Positions 1 through 5,440 of a stretch of 5,529 nucleotides of DNA are shown here, one piece after another. Location of the stretch: positions 1-5,529 of the forward strand of contig JAJYAE010000297.1 of assembly GCA_021779695.1 (NCBI GenBank), read 5' to 3'. Source of the DNA: Acidobacteriota bacterium. Lineage in GTDB: Bacteria; Acidobacteriota; Terriglobia; Terriglobales; Acidobacteriaceae. Position 1 is the stretch's first letter, and each line of letters opens with the position of its first letter. Below the pieces are notes generated by a model. The model searched no databases. It had not been told where the DNA came from and saw only the letters and a list, made by a program, of their open reading frames with translations. The position numbers were made by a program, and so were the translations under genes.

Positions 1-1
1 C

Positions 2-112
2 GAAGCACGCCATTATGGACTGCTGGCGGGTGTCCGTTACGGGGAGCCGTTTGTCCAGAAGGAAGTGGGATTGGTGGACGATTTGACGCTTCTGCCTGTT
101 CAGTCGATATAG
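2..112 (+). CDS. C-terminal end of an unidentified protein (5' end outside the window)
   Basis: An open frame enters from the left edge and stops at TAG 110-112, giving 36 residues. The peptide starts EARHYGLLAGVRYGEP and ends in LTLLPVQSI. It has an ordinary protein composition, with a run of hydrophobic residues alternating with charged ones. The other two plus-strand frames give less natural peptides. I do not recognise the family from this tail. Its stop codon lies inside the left arm of the hairpin at 105-138, which is probably the 3' end of this transcript. It runs in the same direction as the methyltransferase that follows, but the gap of about 80 bases and the hairpin argue against tight coupling. 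Confidence 0.55.
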   Translation, partial: EARHYGLLAGVRYGEPFVQKEVGLVDDLTLLPVQSI

Positions 113-138
113 AAAGCGTGGATTGACTTTCTATATCG
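105..138 (+). terminator. Perfect 12-bp inverted repeat at the 3' end of the first gene
   Basis: The arm CGATATAGAAAG (105-116) is exactly complementary to CTTTCTATATCG (127-138), with a 10-base loop (117-126). The left arm contains the stop codon of the upstream gene. The stem is AT-rich and no T-tract follows, so it is not a textbook intrinsic terminator. Stabilising the 3' end of the mRNA, or binding a protein as a palindromic operator, are alternatives. Confidence 0.5.
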
Positions 139-181
139 GTGCCGCTTCAACGGGCACGGAGTGTGGATAGAACTGAAAGTC

Positions 182-185
182 GGAG
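182..185 (+). promoter_or_regulatory. Ribosome binding site for the original methyltransferase start
   Basis: GGAG lies 9 bases before the ATG at 195-197. This is a better signal than anything close to the GTG at 240, where only a G-rich GGTGGA lies 3 bases upstream. The signal suggests that 195 was, or is, the native start and that the TAA at 219 interrupts the gene. Confidence 0.45.
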
Positions 186-194
186 TCGTCGCAG

Positions 195-239
195 ATGCAA
201 AGATGGGACGCCCAACTGTAAGGCCAGAGCGGTGGATTT
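195..239 (+). other. N-terminal segment of the methyltransferase, interrupted by an in-frame TAA
   Basis: From ATG 195 the frame reads MQRWDAQL, then TAA at 219-221, then GQSGGF, and runs on in the same frame into the methyltransferase at 240. Tam-family proteins begin with a tryptophan, a few residues, then leucine-tyrosine (E. coli Tam, as I recall it, reads WNPSLY). The TAA sits exactly at that tyrosine, as codon 9. TAC or TAT would need only one base changed. Both flanks stay in one frame and both look like family sequence, so a single substitution explains it. It is either a true nonsense mutation or a base-call error. Confidence 0.6.
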
Positions 240-944
240 GTGCAGGATCTCGCTGCCGATCTGATGGAGTGGCTTGCTCCGTTGCCAAATGAACGCGTCC
301 TTGATCTCGGTTGCGGGGACGGACGTTTTACAGCGCGCTTGCAGGCAGCAGGGGCCAACGTCATGGGAGTTGACAGGTCTCCGTCAATGGTTGAGGCGGC
401 CCGTTTGCGCAACCTGATTGTAGTGGAAGCAGATGCAACGGCATTACCGTTTGCCGATGCGGCCTTCGATGCAGTTTTTTCCAATGCCGCGCTCCATTGG
501 ATACACAATCAGGATGCGATGCTTCGAGAGGTCCGCCGCGTCCTTCGTCCTGGGGGCCGCTTTGTGGCAGAGATGGGTGGCCATGGCAACATTGCAGCCA
601 TACGAGTTGCGTTCGCCGCTGCTCTGGAGCGCTACGGAGTCGACGGGAACGCGGGAGATCAGAATTACTACCCCACGCAGGGAGCGTATGGAGAGCAACT
701 TTTGAAGCACGGCTTCTCGGTCGAGCGCATGTTGCATTTCCCCCGGCCGACGCCCTTGCCGGAGACAGGTATGGTCGGCTGGCTCAACACCTTTCGACGG
801 GGAATACTGGATGATATTCCGATTGAGAAGCGGCAAAAGGTGCTGAATGACACCGTGGAGATGCTTCTTCCCGTTCTTTGCGATGAGCAGGGACGGTGGA
901 CCGCTGATTATGTTCGTTTGCGTTTTGCGGCGCGGGCCTGTTGA
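240..944 (+). CDS. SAM-dependent class I methyltransferase, Tam-like (possibly a disrupted gene)
   Basis: This is a soluble cytoplasmic Rossmann-fold methyltransferase. Counting from GTG 240 (234 residues), motif I VLDLGCGDG is at 20-28 and binds S-adenosylmethionine. The acidic residue that contacts the SAM ribose is D45 (GVDRS), and EAD at 63-65 is the adenine-side motif. The post-motif strand FDAVFSNAALHWI (76-88) and the LRPGG turn (102-106) match the Methyltransf_11/25 fold. The helical C-terminal half and the ending RLRFAAR resemble the trans-aconitate 2-methyltransferase group (COG4106). The substrate cannot be read from the sequence; many Tam relatives act on other small acids or are uncharacterised, so I give no symbol. 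GTG 240 is the first possible start after the TAA at 219-221. The likely ancestral start is ATG 195, giving about 249 residues, close to E. coli Tam. The SAM core is complete in the shorter form, but the N-terminal segment that helps cover the active site in this family is missing. Confidence 0.8.
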   Translation: MQDLAADLMEWLAPLPNERVLDLGCGDGRFTARLQAAGANVMGVDRSPSMVEAARLRNLIVVEADATALPFADAAFDAVFSNAALHWIHNQDAMLREVRRVLRPGGRFVAEMGGHGNIAAIRVAFAAALERYGVDGNAGDQNYYPTQGAYGEQLLKHGFSVERMLHFPRPTPLPETGMVGWLNTFRRGILDDIPIEKRQKVLNDTVEMLLPVLCDEQGRWTADYVRLRFAARAC

Positions 945-956
945 GGTACCGTGAGT

Positions 957-983
957 TGCAAAGGGGAAGTGGCACCCTTTGCA
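957..983 (+). terminator. First of two abutting hairpins downstream of the methyltransferase
   Basis: TGCAAAGGG (957-965) pairs perfectly with CCCTTTGCA (975-983) around a 9-base loop. It begins 12 bases after the methyltransferase stop codon. There is no U-tract after it, so termination is inferred from position between convergent genes rather than from a canonical signal. Confidence 0.45.
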
Positions 984-1016
984 TCCTGCTGGAGACGTGA
1001 ACGACCCCCAGCAGGA
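984..1016. terminator. Second abutting hairpin, between convergent genes
   Basis: TCCTGCTGG (984-992) pairs perfectly with CCAGCAGGA (1008-1016) around a 15-base loop. It starts on the base immediately after the first hairpin. It lies about 74 bases beyond the aquaporin stop codon on the other strand, so the pair could end transcription from both sides. No T-run is present on either flank. Confidence 0.4.
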
Positions 1017-1089
1017 CGGAATGTGGCTGCAACCGGTAGCCTGTGAACTTCGAAGCCAGGATTACCGCCCAAAGTCCATGTCACGGCTT

Positions 1090-1773
1090 TTAGTCGGCTT
1101 CCAGAGCTCTGGTTTTGAACAGAAGGCCGGCAGCGATGCCCGCAATGCTCGGTATCAGAAGAAACATCCAGACCTGCGCCAAGGCTTTTCCGCCGACGAA
1201 CAGCGCTGGTCCAAGGCTGCGAGCAGGATTTACGCTAACCCCCGTGATGTGAATTCCAAAGATATGTATGGCCACGAGGGTAATGCCAATTGCGAGTCCG
1301 GCAAAACCGGATGGGGCGCTCTTCTGCGTCGATCCCAGGATGACAAGAATAAAGATGAGGGTGGCAAAGAACTCAAATAGGATGGCCGAAGTCAAATTGA
1401 ATCCGCCCTGATAGCCCGGCCCCCATCCATCTTGTCCCAGGCCGCTGGCCGCAATGCTATAACCGCCGGCAATTCCGCCGATGATGGCCGAAAGGACCCA
1501 CGATGCAAGGATGGCGCCGAGAAACTGTCCGACCCAATATCCGAACATGTCCTTGATGGACATGCGGCCCGCTGTCCAGACCCCCAGGCTCACTGCCGGA
1601 TTGATGTGGCAGCCAGAGATCGGGCCGATTCCGTAGGCCGCGGCAATCAACCCAAATCCAAATGCAAAGGCGATTCCGACAATTCCTACCTTGTCGCCGG
1701 CAACGACAGCGGTTCCGCAACCGAAAAGAACCAGAATGAAAGTTCCGACCAACTCTGCGAGATACTTCTTCAT
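1090..1773 (-). CDS. aqpZ: Aquaporin Z-type water channel (MIP family)
   Basis: This is an inner-membrane channel for passive water movement, expected to be a homotetramer. The 227-residue protein is close to the 231 of E. coli AqpZ and has six hydrophobic segments and both half-helix signatures: SGCHINPAVSLG with NPA at 58-60, and SVNPARS with NPA at 182-184. Aligned with E. coli AqpZ from memory, the selectivity-filter residues are F38 (F43), H170 (H174), V179 (T183) and R185 (R189). Phe, His and Arg indicate a narrow water-selective pore rather than a glycerol facilitator; the Val is a departure. I chose ATG 1773 (MKKYLAEL) over the in-frame ATG 1785 because GGGAGG lies 4 bases before it and because known AqpZ proteins begin at about this point. 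The gene is convergent with the methyltransferase and divergent from the phosphate regulator, so it is probably monocistronic. Nothing nearby suggests a specific link to phosphate. Confidence 0.93.
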   Translation of the reverse strand: MKKYLAELVGTFILVLFGCGTAVVAGDKVGIVGIAFAFGFGLIAAAYGIGPISGCHINPAVSLGVWTAGRMSIKDMFGYWVGQFLGAILASWVLSAIIGGIAGGYSIAASGLGQDGWGPGYQGGFNLTSAILFEFFATLIFILVILGSTQKSAPSGFAGLAIGITLVAIHIFGIHITGVSVNPARSLGPALFVGGKALAQVWMFLLIPSIAGIAAGLLFKTRALEAD

Positions 1774-1777
1774 GGTG

Positions 1778-1783
1778 CCTCCC
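1778..1783 (-). promoter_or_regulatory. Ribosome binding site that decides the aquaporin start
   Basis: On the minus strand this reads GGGAGG, followed by CACC and then ATG (1773-1771). An in-frame ATG at 1785-1783 overlaps this site and has no purine-rich signal of its own, so the inner ATG is the preferred start. The 4-base spacer is short but usable. Confidence 0.6.
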
Positions 1784-1868
1784 ATGGCTGAATCTGTGTT
1801 GGTGAGGTTACACGGCGGTCCAGGAGATATTTCGAGGGCACCGGACCGATCTTCCAGTGATTGCAGAG

Positions 1869-1896
1869 ACGCGCCAGACCGCTGCCTCAGGCGCGT
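1869..1896. repeat. Perfect 7-bp GC inverted repeat
   Basis: ACGCGCC (1869-1875) pairs with GGCGCGT (1890-1896) around a 14-base loop. It lies roughly 100 bases upstream of aqpZ and 190 bases upstream of phoB. Alternative pairing of GAGAC (1866-1870) with GTCTC (1902-1906) is also possible. An operator or a leader hairpin are both plausible; there is no direct evidence for either. Confidence 0.3.
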
Positions 1897-1923
1897 AGGG
1901 AGTCTCGCAGAGGTGCGCGGGGC

Positions 1924-1959
1924 GGGTCAAGCGAAAAGAAGGAGATGAGCGGTTGACCC
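1924..1959. promoter_or_regulatory. Inverted repeat GGGTCAA-N22-TTGACCC, possible operator
   Basis: Two exact 7-base half-sites face each other with 22 bases between them, about 130 bases upstream of phoB. The right half contains TTGACC, which resembles a -35 element, but no good -10 follows at 16-18 bases. The 29-bp centre spacing is long for a simple dimer site, so either two bound dimers or an RNA hairpin would be needed. Confidence 0.3.
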
Positions 1960-1994
1960 CGAACTAAGCAGGAATTCTCCAAATTCACACAACG

Positions 1995-2012
1995 TTTGCA
2001 ATCCATTTGCCT
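1995..2012 (+). promoter_or_regulatory. 11-bp-phased direct repeat upstream of phoB, weak Pho-box candidate
   Basis: TTTGCAA at 1995-2001 and TTTGCCT at 2006-2012 share TTTGC at exactly 11-base spacing. PhoB-family proteins bind head-to-tail 7-base repeats with this period, so autoregulation is conceivable. The sequence differs from the enterobacterial consensus CTGTCAT, and two five-base matches are weak evidence. Confidence 0.25.
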
Positions 2013-2076
2013 GGCTGCATTAGTCTGATGGTGGTCCTGTGCGGTCTGCGGAGTAGCAGGGAAATGGCCGCCGGGC

Positions 2077-2081
2077 GAGGA
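2077..2081 (+). promoter_or_regulatory. Ribosome binding site supporting the TTG start of phoB
   Basis: GAGGA ends 8 bases before TTG 2090-2092. No in-frame ATG or GTG gives the conserved receiver N-terminus, so this site supports use of the rare TTG start. Confidence 0.55.
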
Positions 2082-2089
2082 CATTTGGG

Positions 2090-2788
2090 TTGAGCCAGAC
2101 CATTTTTGTACTCGAAGACGAGACGGACATTGCGCGGCTGGTGCAGCATCATCTTGAGGCCGCAGGGTTTACAGTACGGCTTTTCCACACGCCGACCAGT
2201 CTGATTCCGGACGCGGAGAGGCAACCACCCGCCCTATTTCTGCTTGACATTATGGTGCCAGGCGGAGATGGGTTGGATGTGTGCCGCAGGCTCCGTGCGC
2301 ACGTTGGGCTTTCTACCGTTCCGATTATTTTTCTGACTGCGCGGGCTGGGGAAAATGATCGGGTGCTCGGCCTTGAGCAGGGCGCAGATGATTACATCAC
2401 AAAGCCATTTGCGACGCGGGAATTGGTGGCTCGAGTCAAAGCAGTCCTCCGTCGATTTGAGCGTCCAACGACTCCCGCGGTCATCAGCTTTGAAGAGATC
2501 GTGATCGACGCGAATGCAATGCAGCTTCGCGTGCGTGGCACATTGACCACGACAACGGCGACTGAATTCAGGCTGCTCGATTATCTGGCACGGCACCCCG
2601 GACGGGTTTTCAGCCGCGATCATCTGCTGGACGCAGTCTGGGGAGATGCCCGCTTTGTCACGCCGCGCTCTGTCGACGTTTATGTTCGCCGCATTCGTGA
2701 GAAAATTGAGATAGACGCGGAAAATCCGCGCTATTTGAAAACCGTGCGCGGTGCTGGCTACCGATTCGAAATCCCAAAGGGCGAGTAG
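2090..2788 (+). CDS. phoB: Phosphate regulon response regulator, PhoB type (OmpR/PhoB family)
   Basis: This is a cytoplasmic two-component transcription factor. When phosphorylated it dimerises and activates phosphate-scavenging genes. The 232-residue protein, about the 229 of E. coli PhoB, has an N-terminal receiver (residues 1-120) with the acidic pair E9-D10, phospho-acceptor D53 (FLLDIMVPGGDG), T83 and K105 (ITKPF). A C-terminal winged helix (about 130-228) includes the DNA-contacting stretch TPRSVDVYVRRIREK and the wing motif TVRGAGYRF. TTG 2090 is chosen because SQTIFVLEDE is the normal receiver start and GAGGA lies 8 bases upstream. The kinase gene follows after 38 bases and pstS lies beyond it, which is why PhoB is preferred over other OmpR-family members; from the protein alone the assignment would be less certain. 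No catalytic residue is missing. Confidence 0.88.
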   Translation: MSQTIFVLEDETDIARLVQHHLEAAGFTVRLFHTPTSLIPDAERQPPALFLLDIMVPGGDGLDVCRRLRAHVGLSTVPIIFLTARAGENDRVLGLEQGADDYITKPFATRELVARVKAVLRRFERPTTPAVISFEEIVIDANAMQLRVRGTLTTTTATEFRLLDYLARHPGRVFSRDHLLDAVWGDARFVTPRSVDVYVRRIREKIEIDAENPRYLKTVRGAGYRFEIPKGE

Positions 2789-2826
2789 CGGCGCGACTTG
2801 CGAGAGCATACACCGCAACGACGCGG

Positions 2827-4266
2827 ATGGGACGGTTTCTCTTGACCCGCAAAGTGTTTTCCAAGCTGCTGGGACTTTTTGTCCTGCTTCTGGTATTTCA
2901 AACAGTCGCCATGGAGCTGATTCTTCGTCACTTCATGGAGCACACCACGGTAGAAACATTGCGCCGGCTCGATCGCGATGCCGTGTGGTCGGGCCTACTG
3001 GCTCTTGGGGTGGCGCTTCCCCTGGCTGCGTGGGCAGCGGGCGGAGTCACAGGACGACTGCAGCGCGTGGTGGACTTTGCCAGTCGTATCGCCCAGGGAG
3101 AGTTTTCGGCACGCCTTCGTCCGCAAGGTAAAGACGAGCTCTCGGCCACTGAGTCGGCTTTGAACCTGACAGCCGAGCGGCTCGAGAGTAACTTCGCGGA
3201 GATCGAGAGTCGCAGACACGAACTGGCCACGATGCTGGACTCCATGCAGGAAGGGGTCGTGGCGGTGACAGCTGAGGGGCAGGTGTTATGGTCGAATGCC
3301 GTCATGCAACGCATCGCAGGCACAGAGATCCGCGTAGGCCGCCCGCTTGTCCATGCGATCCGCGACCCTGAATTGCTGGCTTGTGTCCGGAGTGCGATTG
3401 AGAGCCGGGAAGTGCGCCTCAGCCGCTCGAGTCTGCTTTCGCCGGGGCGAACTTTTGAAATTAATGCTGCTCCTTTGCCCTCAGGCGGCGCGCTTGCAGT
3501 CTTGCACGATGTGACGCGCATTGAGGCAGCGGAGAAGTCACGCAGGGACTTTATCGCAAATGTGAGCCACGAGCTGCGCACGCCACTTACATCGATCCAA
3601 GGCTATGTTGAGACCTTGATTGAGGACCAAAGGCCGAATCCAGAGACGACGCGCGAGTTTCTTGGCATTATCCAGAAGAATGCAAGCAGGATGAGCCGAC
3701 TTACGGAGGACCTTCTGGCTCTCGCAAGCGTCGAGGGGCCGGACTACAAACTGGCCGCTCAACCCATCCGTGCCAGCGCCCTGGTGAAGGATGCAATCGA
3801 GTCCCTCGGAGGCATCGTCGTTGATTCTGGAATTGAACTTGAGTCGGCCGGAGCTCCCGATACTGTTGTCATGGCGGATCCCGATGCGATGAATCAGGTC
3901 TTCGGAAATCTGATTGAGAACGCAGTGAAGTACGGCAAGTCAGGCAAACGCATTGTCGTTGGTGGGCGGCCTTCGCAAGACGGGGTGGAATTCTGGGTAC
4001 AGGACTTCGGCTCGGGTATTGCCTCGGATCACCTGGAACGGATATTTGAGCGCTTTTATCGGGTGGACAAAGCGCGTTCGCGCGAATCGGGCGGGACGGG
4101 GCTTGGACTGGCAATTGTGAAGCACATTGTGGAGGCCCACAGGGGGCGGGTCTGGGTGAAGAGCGAACTCGGCTCTGGAGCGGCATTCCATTTCACACTG
4201 CCTCTGGCCCCACAGCCGGCACCCAAGCCCGAACCGCAGCCCCAGCCGGAAAATGCAGGCGCTTAG
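2827..4266 (+). CDS. phoR: Phosphate regulon sensor histidine kinase, PhoR type
   Basis: This is an inner-membrane kinase that would phosphorylate the PhoB-type regulator encoded just upstream. The 479-residue protein has two membrane segments (about 14-33 and 54-74) separated by only about 20 periplasmic residues. A HAMP linker (about 75-128), a PAS domain (about 131-230; MLDSMQEGVVAV), a HisKA dimerisation helix with phospho-acceptor H248 in SHELRTPLTSIQGY, and a HATPase_c domain follow. The N-box is NLIENAVKYG (N365), G1 is DFGSGI (393-398), the F-box is RIFERFYRVD and G2 is GGTGLGLAIVKH. The tiny periplasmic loop fits PhoR, which reads the Pst transporter rather than a periplasmic ligand. 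An unusual proline-rich tail (459-474) ends the protein. ATG 2827 has no clear Shine-Dalgarno sequence. A TTG at 2842, preceded by GGGACGG, is a possible alternative start and would remove five residues ahead of the first membrane segment. The 38-base gap after phoB suggests one transcript. Confidence 0.9.
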   Translation: MGRFLLTRKVFSKLLGLFVLLLVFQTVAMELILRHFMEHTTVETLRRLDRDAVWSGLLALGVALPLAAWAAGGVTGRLQRVVDFASRIAQGEFSARLRPQGKDELSATESALNLTAERLESNFAEIESRRHELATMLDSMQEGVVAVTAEGQVLWSNAVMQRIAGTEIRVGRPLVHAIRDPELLACVRSAIESREVRLSRSSLLSPGRTFEINAAPLPSGGALAVLHDVTRIEAAEKSRRDFIANVSHELRTPLTSIQGYVETLIEDQRPNPETTREFLGIIQKNASRMSRLTEDLLALASVEGPDYKLAAQPIRASALVKDAIESLGGIVVDSGIELESAGAPDTVVMADPDAMNQVFGNLIENAVKYGKSGKRIVVGGRPSQDGVEFWVQDFGSGIASDHLERIFERFYRVDKARSRESGGTGLGLAIVKHIVEAHRGRVWVKSELGSGAAFHFTLPLAPQPAPKPEPQPQPENAGA

Positions 4267-4283
4267 CAACTGGGCGTGAGGAA

Positions 4284-4303
4284 TATGTTGCAAATCCAAC
4301 ATA
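4284..4303. repeat. 7-bp inverted repeat in the phoR-pstS gap
   Basis: TATGTTG (4284-4290) pairs exactly with CAACATA (4297-4303) around CAAATC. No T-tract follows on the plus strand, so it is a poor terminator for phoR. It overlaps the -10-like TAAAAT at 4302-4307, which makes an operator near a pstS promoter a reasonable reading. A further pair, GGGCGT 4272-4277 with ACGCCC 4323-4328, encloses it. Confidence 0.35.
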
Positions 4304-4307
4304 AAAT
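4302..4307 (+). promoter_or_regulatory. Candidate -10 element for pstS
   Basis: TAAAAT matches the sigma-70 -10 consensus at five of six positions and would give a leader of about 70 bases before the GTG start. The -35 position (about 4279-4284, AGGAAT) is poor. That is the usual shape of PhoB-activated promoters, where the activator site replaces the -35. I do not see a recognisable Pho box there, so this is tentative. Confidence 0.3.
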
Positions 4308-4370
4308 CTGGGTTCCATTCAAACGCCCGTAACAATGTTTCCGGAAAATGGAGTTGTTCGTCAATTTGCA

Positions 4371-4376
4371 GGGGAG
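4371..4376 (+). promoter_or_regulatory. Ribosome binding site that decides the pstS start
   Basis: GGGGAG lies 6 bases before GTG 4383. The upstream in-frame ATG 4335 would add 16 non-hydrophobic residues before the signal peptide and lacks a comparable site. Confidence 0.65.
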
Positions 4377-4382
4377 ACATCC

Positions 4383-5384
4383 GTGAAAAAGACCTTGTTC
4401 GCTGTCGGCTTGTTCGTTCTGGCCCTTAGCGCTGCGCAGGCCCAAAAGCTCACTGGTGCGGGCGCGACATTCCCGTATCCGATCTACTCCAAGTGGTTTA
4501 CCGAGTACAGCAACGCGCATTCAGGCGTGGAGGTGAACTACGCATCCATTGGGTCCGGTGGCGGCATCGCGCAGGTCACGAAGGGTCTGGTGGATTTTGG
4601 CGCCTCGGACATGCCGATGACCGATGCGATGCTTGCCGCATCCAGCGTGAAACTGGTTCACCTTCCCACGGTGTTGGGTGCGGTTGTACCGGTCTTCAAC
4701 GTCCCCGGCGTGACAGACCTCCGCTTCAGCCCGGACGTGCTGGCGGACATCTACCTTGGCAAAATCACGAGCTGGAATGATGCGCGCATCGCCAAGGACA
4801 ACCCTGGCGTTAAGTTGCCGGATCAGAAAATTATTGTGGTGCACCGCTCGGATGGGTCCGGCACAAGCTTTATCTGGACGGATTATTTGAGCAAGGTGAG
4901 CAAGACCTGGGCCGAAGGTCCGGGGAAAGGCACATCGCCCAGCTGGCCGGTTGGGGTGGGTGGCAAAGGCAATGAGGGTGTGGCCGGGCTTGTTCGTCAA
5001 TTGCCGGGCGCCATTGGCTACGTGGAGCTGATCTACGCGCTGCAGAACAACATCCAGTTTGGAAGCATTCGCAATGCAGCCGGCAACTGGGTCAAGGCTT
5101 CAATTGCAGGGGTGACGGAAGCGGCCGGAAGCATCAAGTCCATGCCCTCGGATTTCCGGGTTTCGATTACCAATGCACCCGGTGCCACAGCCTATCCCAT
5201 TTCCAGCTTTACCTACCTTCTGATTCCAGAGTCAGCCGGCAAGCCCGCGAACCGTGCGGTTCTCAAGGACATGCTGAGCTGGATCCTCAAGTCTGGTGAG
5301 AGCGAGGTCTCGGCATTGTCCTATGCGCCTCTCCCGCAGAATCTTGTCGATGCAGAGTTGAAGGTTGTTTACTCATTGAAGTAG
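4383..5384 (+). CDS. pstS: Periplasmic phosphate-binding protein PstS of the high-affinity Pst ABC transporter
   Basis: PstS captures inorganic phosphate in the periplasm and hands it to the PstC-PstA-PstB transporter. The 333-residue precursor has a type I signal peptide, MKKTLFAVGLFVLALSAAQA, with likely cleavage after A20 and no lipobox, so it should be soluble. Phosphate contacts known from E. coli PstS are all present in order: T29 in TGAGATFPYP, S58 in IGSGGG, D76 in FGASDMP, and R155, D157, S159, G160 and T161 in HRSDGSGTSF. The late GKGNEGVAGLV and GAIGYVEL motifs are also family-typical. GTG 4383 is chosen from the ribosome site and signal peptide. The gene follows phoR by 116 bases and has a candidate promoter of its own. 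A strong hairpin terminator lies 17 bases after the stop codon, so high-level transcription probably ends there. Size and composition are normal, with no sign of truncation. Confidence 0.96.
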   Translation: MKKTLFAVGLFVLALSAAQAQKLTGAGATFPYPIYSKWFTEYSNAHSGVEVNYASIGSGGGIAQVTKGLVDFGASDMPMTDAMLAASSVKLVHLPTVLGAVVPVFNVPGVTDLRFSPDVLADIYLGKITSWNDARIAKDNPGVKLPDQKIIVVHRSDGSGTSFIWTDYLSKVSKTWAEGPGKGTSPSWPVGVGGKGNEGVAGLVRQLPGAIGYVELIYALQNNIQFGSIRNAAGNWVKASIAGVTEAAGSIKSMPSDFRVSITNAPGATAYPISSFTYLLIPESAGKPANRAVLKDMLSWILKSGESEVSALSYAPLPQNLVDAELKVVYSLK

Positions 5385-5401
5385 CCAGATCCCAACCGGA
5401 T

Positions 5402-5440
5402 CCATCGGGGCCTGCCATAACAATTGGCAGGCCCCGATGG
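5402..5440 (+). terminator. Strong hairpin terminator after pstS
   Basis: A perfect 16-bp stem (5402-5417 with 5425-5440) encloses the 7-base loop TAACAAT. The GC-rich arms read CCATCGGGGCCTGCCA and its exact complement. CGTTTGGG follows, so the T-run is only three bases, but the stem length makes it the clearest terminator-like structure in the window. It begins 17 bases after the pstS stop codon. It could also protect the pstS mRNA 3' end from exonucleases if some transcription continues onwards. Confidence 0.8.

Larger units (their letters stand above)
1774..2089. other. Divergent intergenic region between the aquaporin and phoB
   Basis: About 316 bases carry the control regions for aqpZ (leftward) and phoB (rightward). 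I see no convincing gene here. It holds several perfect short inverted repeats: CGGTCC 1816-1821 with GGACCG 1843-1848 (in the aqpZ leader), ACGCGCC 1869-1875 with GGCGCGT 1890-1896, and GGGTCAA 1924-1930 with TTGACCC 1953-1959. It also holds two TTTGC repeats 11 bases apart at 1995 and 2006. I could not find a clear sigma-70 -35/-10 pair for either gene, so the promoters are probably activator-dependent or use a degenerate -10. Confidence 0.5.

Noticed and set aside
1101..1112. 12-base palindrome CCAGAGCTCTGG
   Set aside because: It lies within the aquaporin C-terminal codons and a palindrome of this size in coding DNA is readily explained by chance.
979..1380. Plus-strand open frame of 133 codons opposite the aquaporin 3' half
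   Set aside because: It lies antisense to a clear MIP-family gene, its peptide is low-complexity and charged with no domain, and it crosses the hairpin region. It is a shadow of the aquaporin codons.
1939..1967. Strong AAGGAG followed by tiny frames (ATG 1945, three codons; TTG 1953, four codons) upstream of phoB
   Set aside because: A leader peptide was considered, but the ATG touches the purine run and both frames are too short to show coding bias or regulatory residues.
2234..2818. Minus-strand open frame of 194 codons inside phoB
   Set aside because: It is antisense to the conserved receiver and winged-helix domains, with no recognisable motif of its own.
2928..3581. Minus-strand open frame of 217 codons inside phoR
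   Set aside because: It is Ser/Arg/Thr-rich and mirrors the GC-rich codon positions of phoR, whose domains are unambiguous on the plus strand.
4335..4382. Upstream in-frame ATG extending pstS by 16 residues
   Set aside because: The extension precedes a classic signal peptide and has no good ribosome site, whereas GTG 4383 has GGGGAG at 6 bases.
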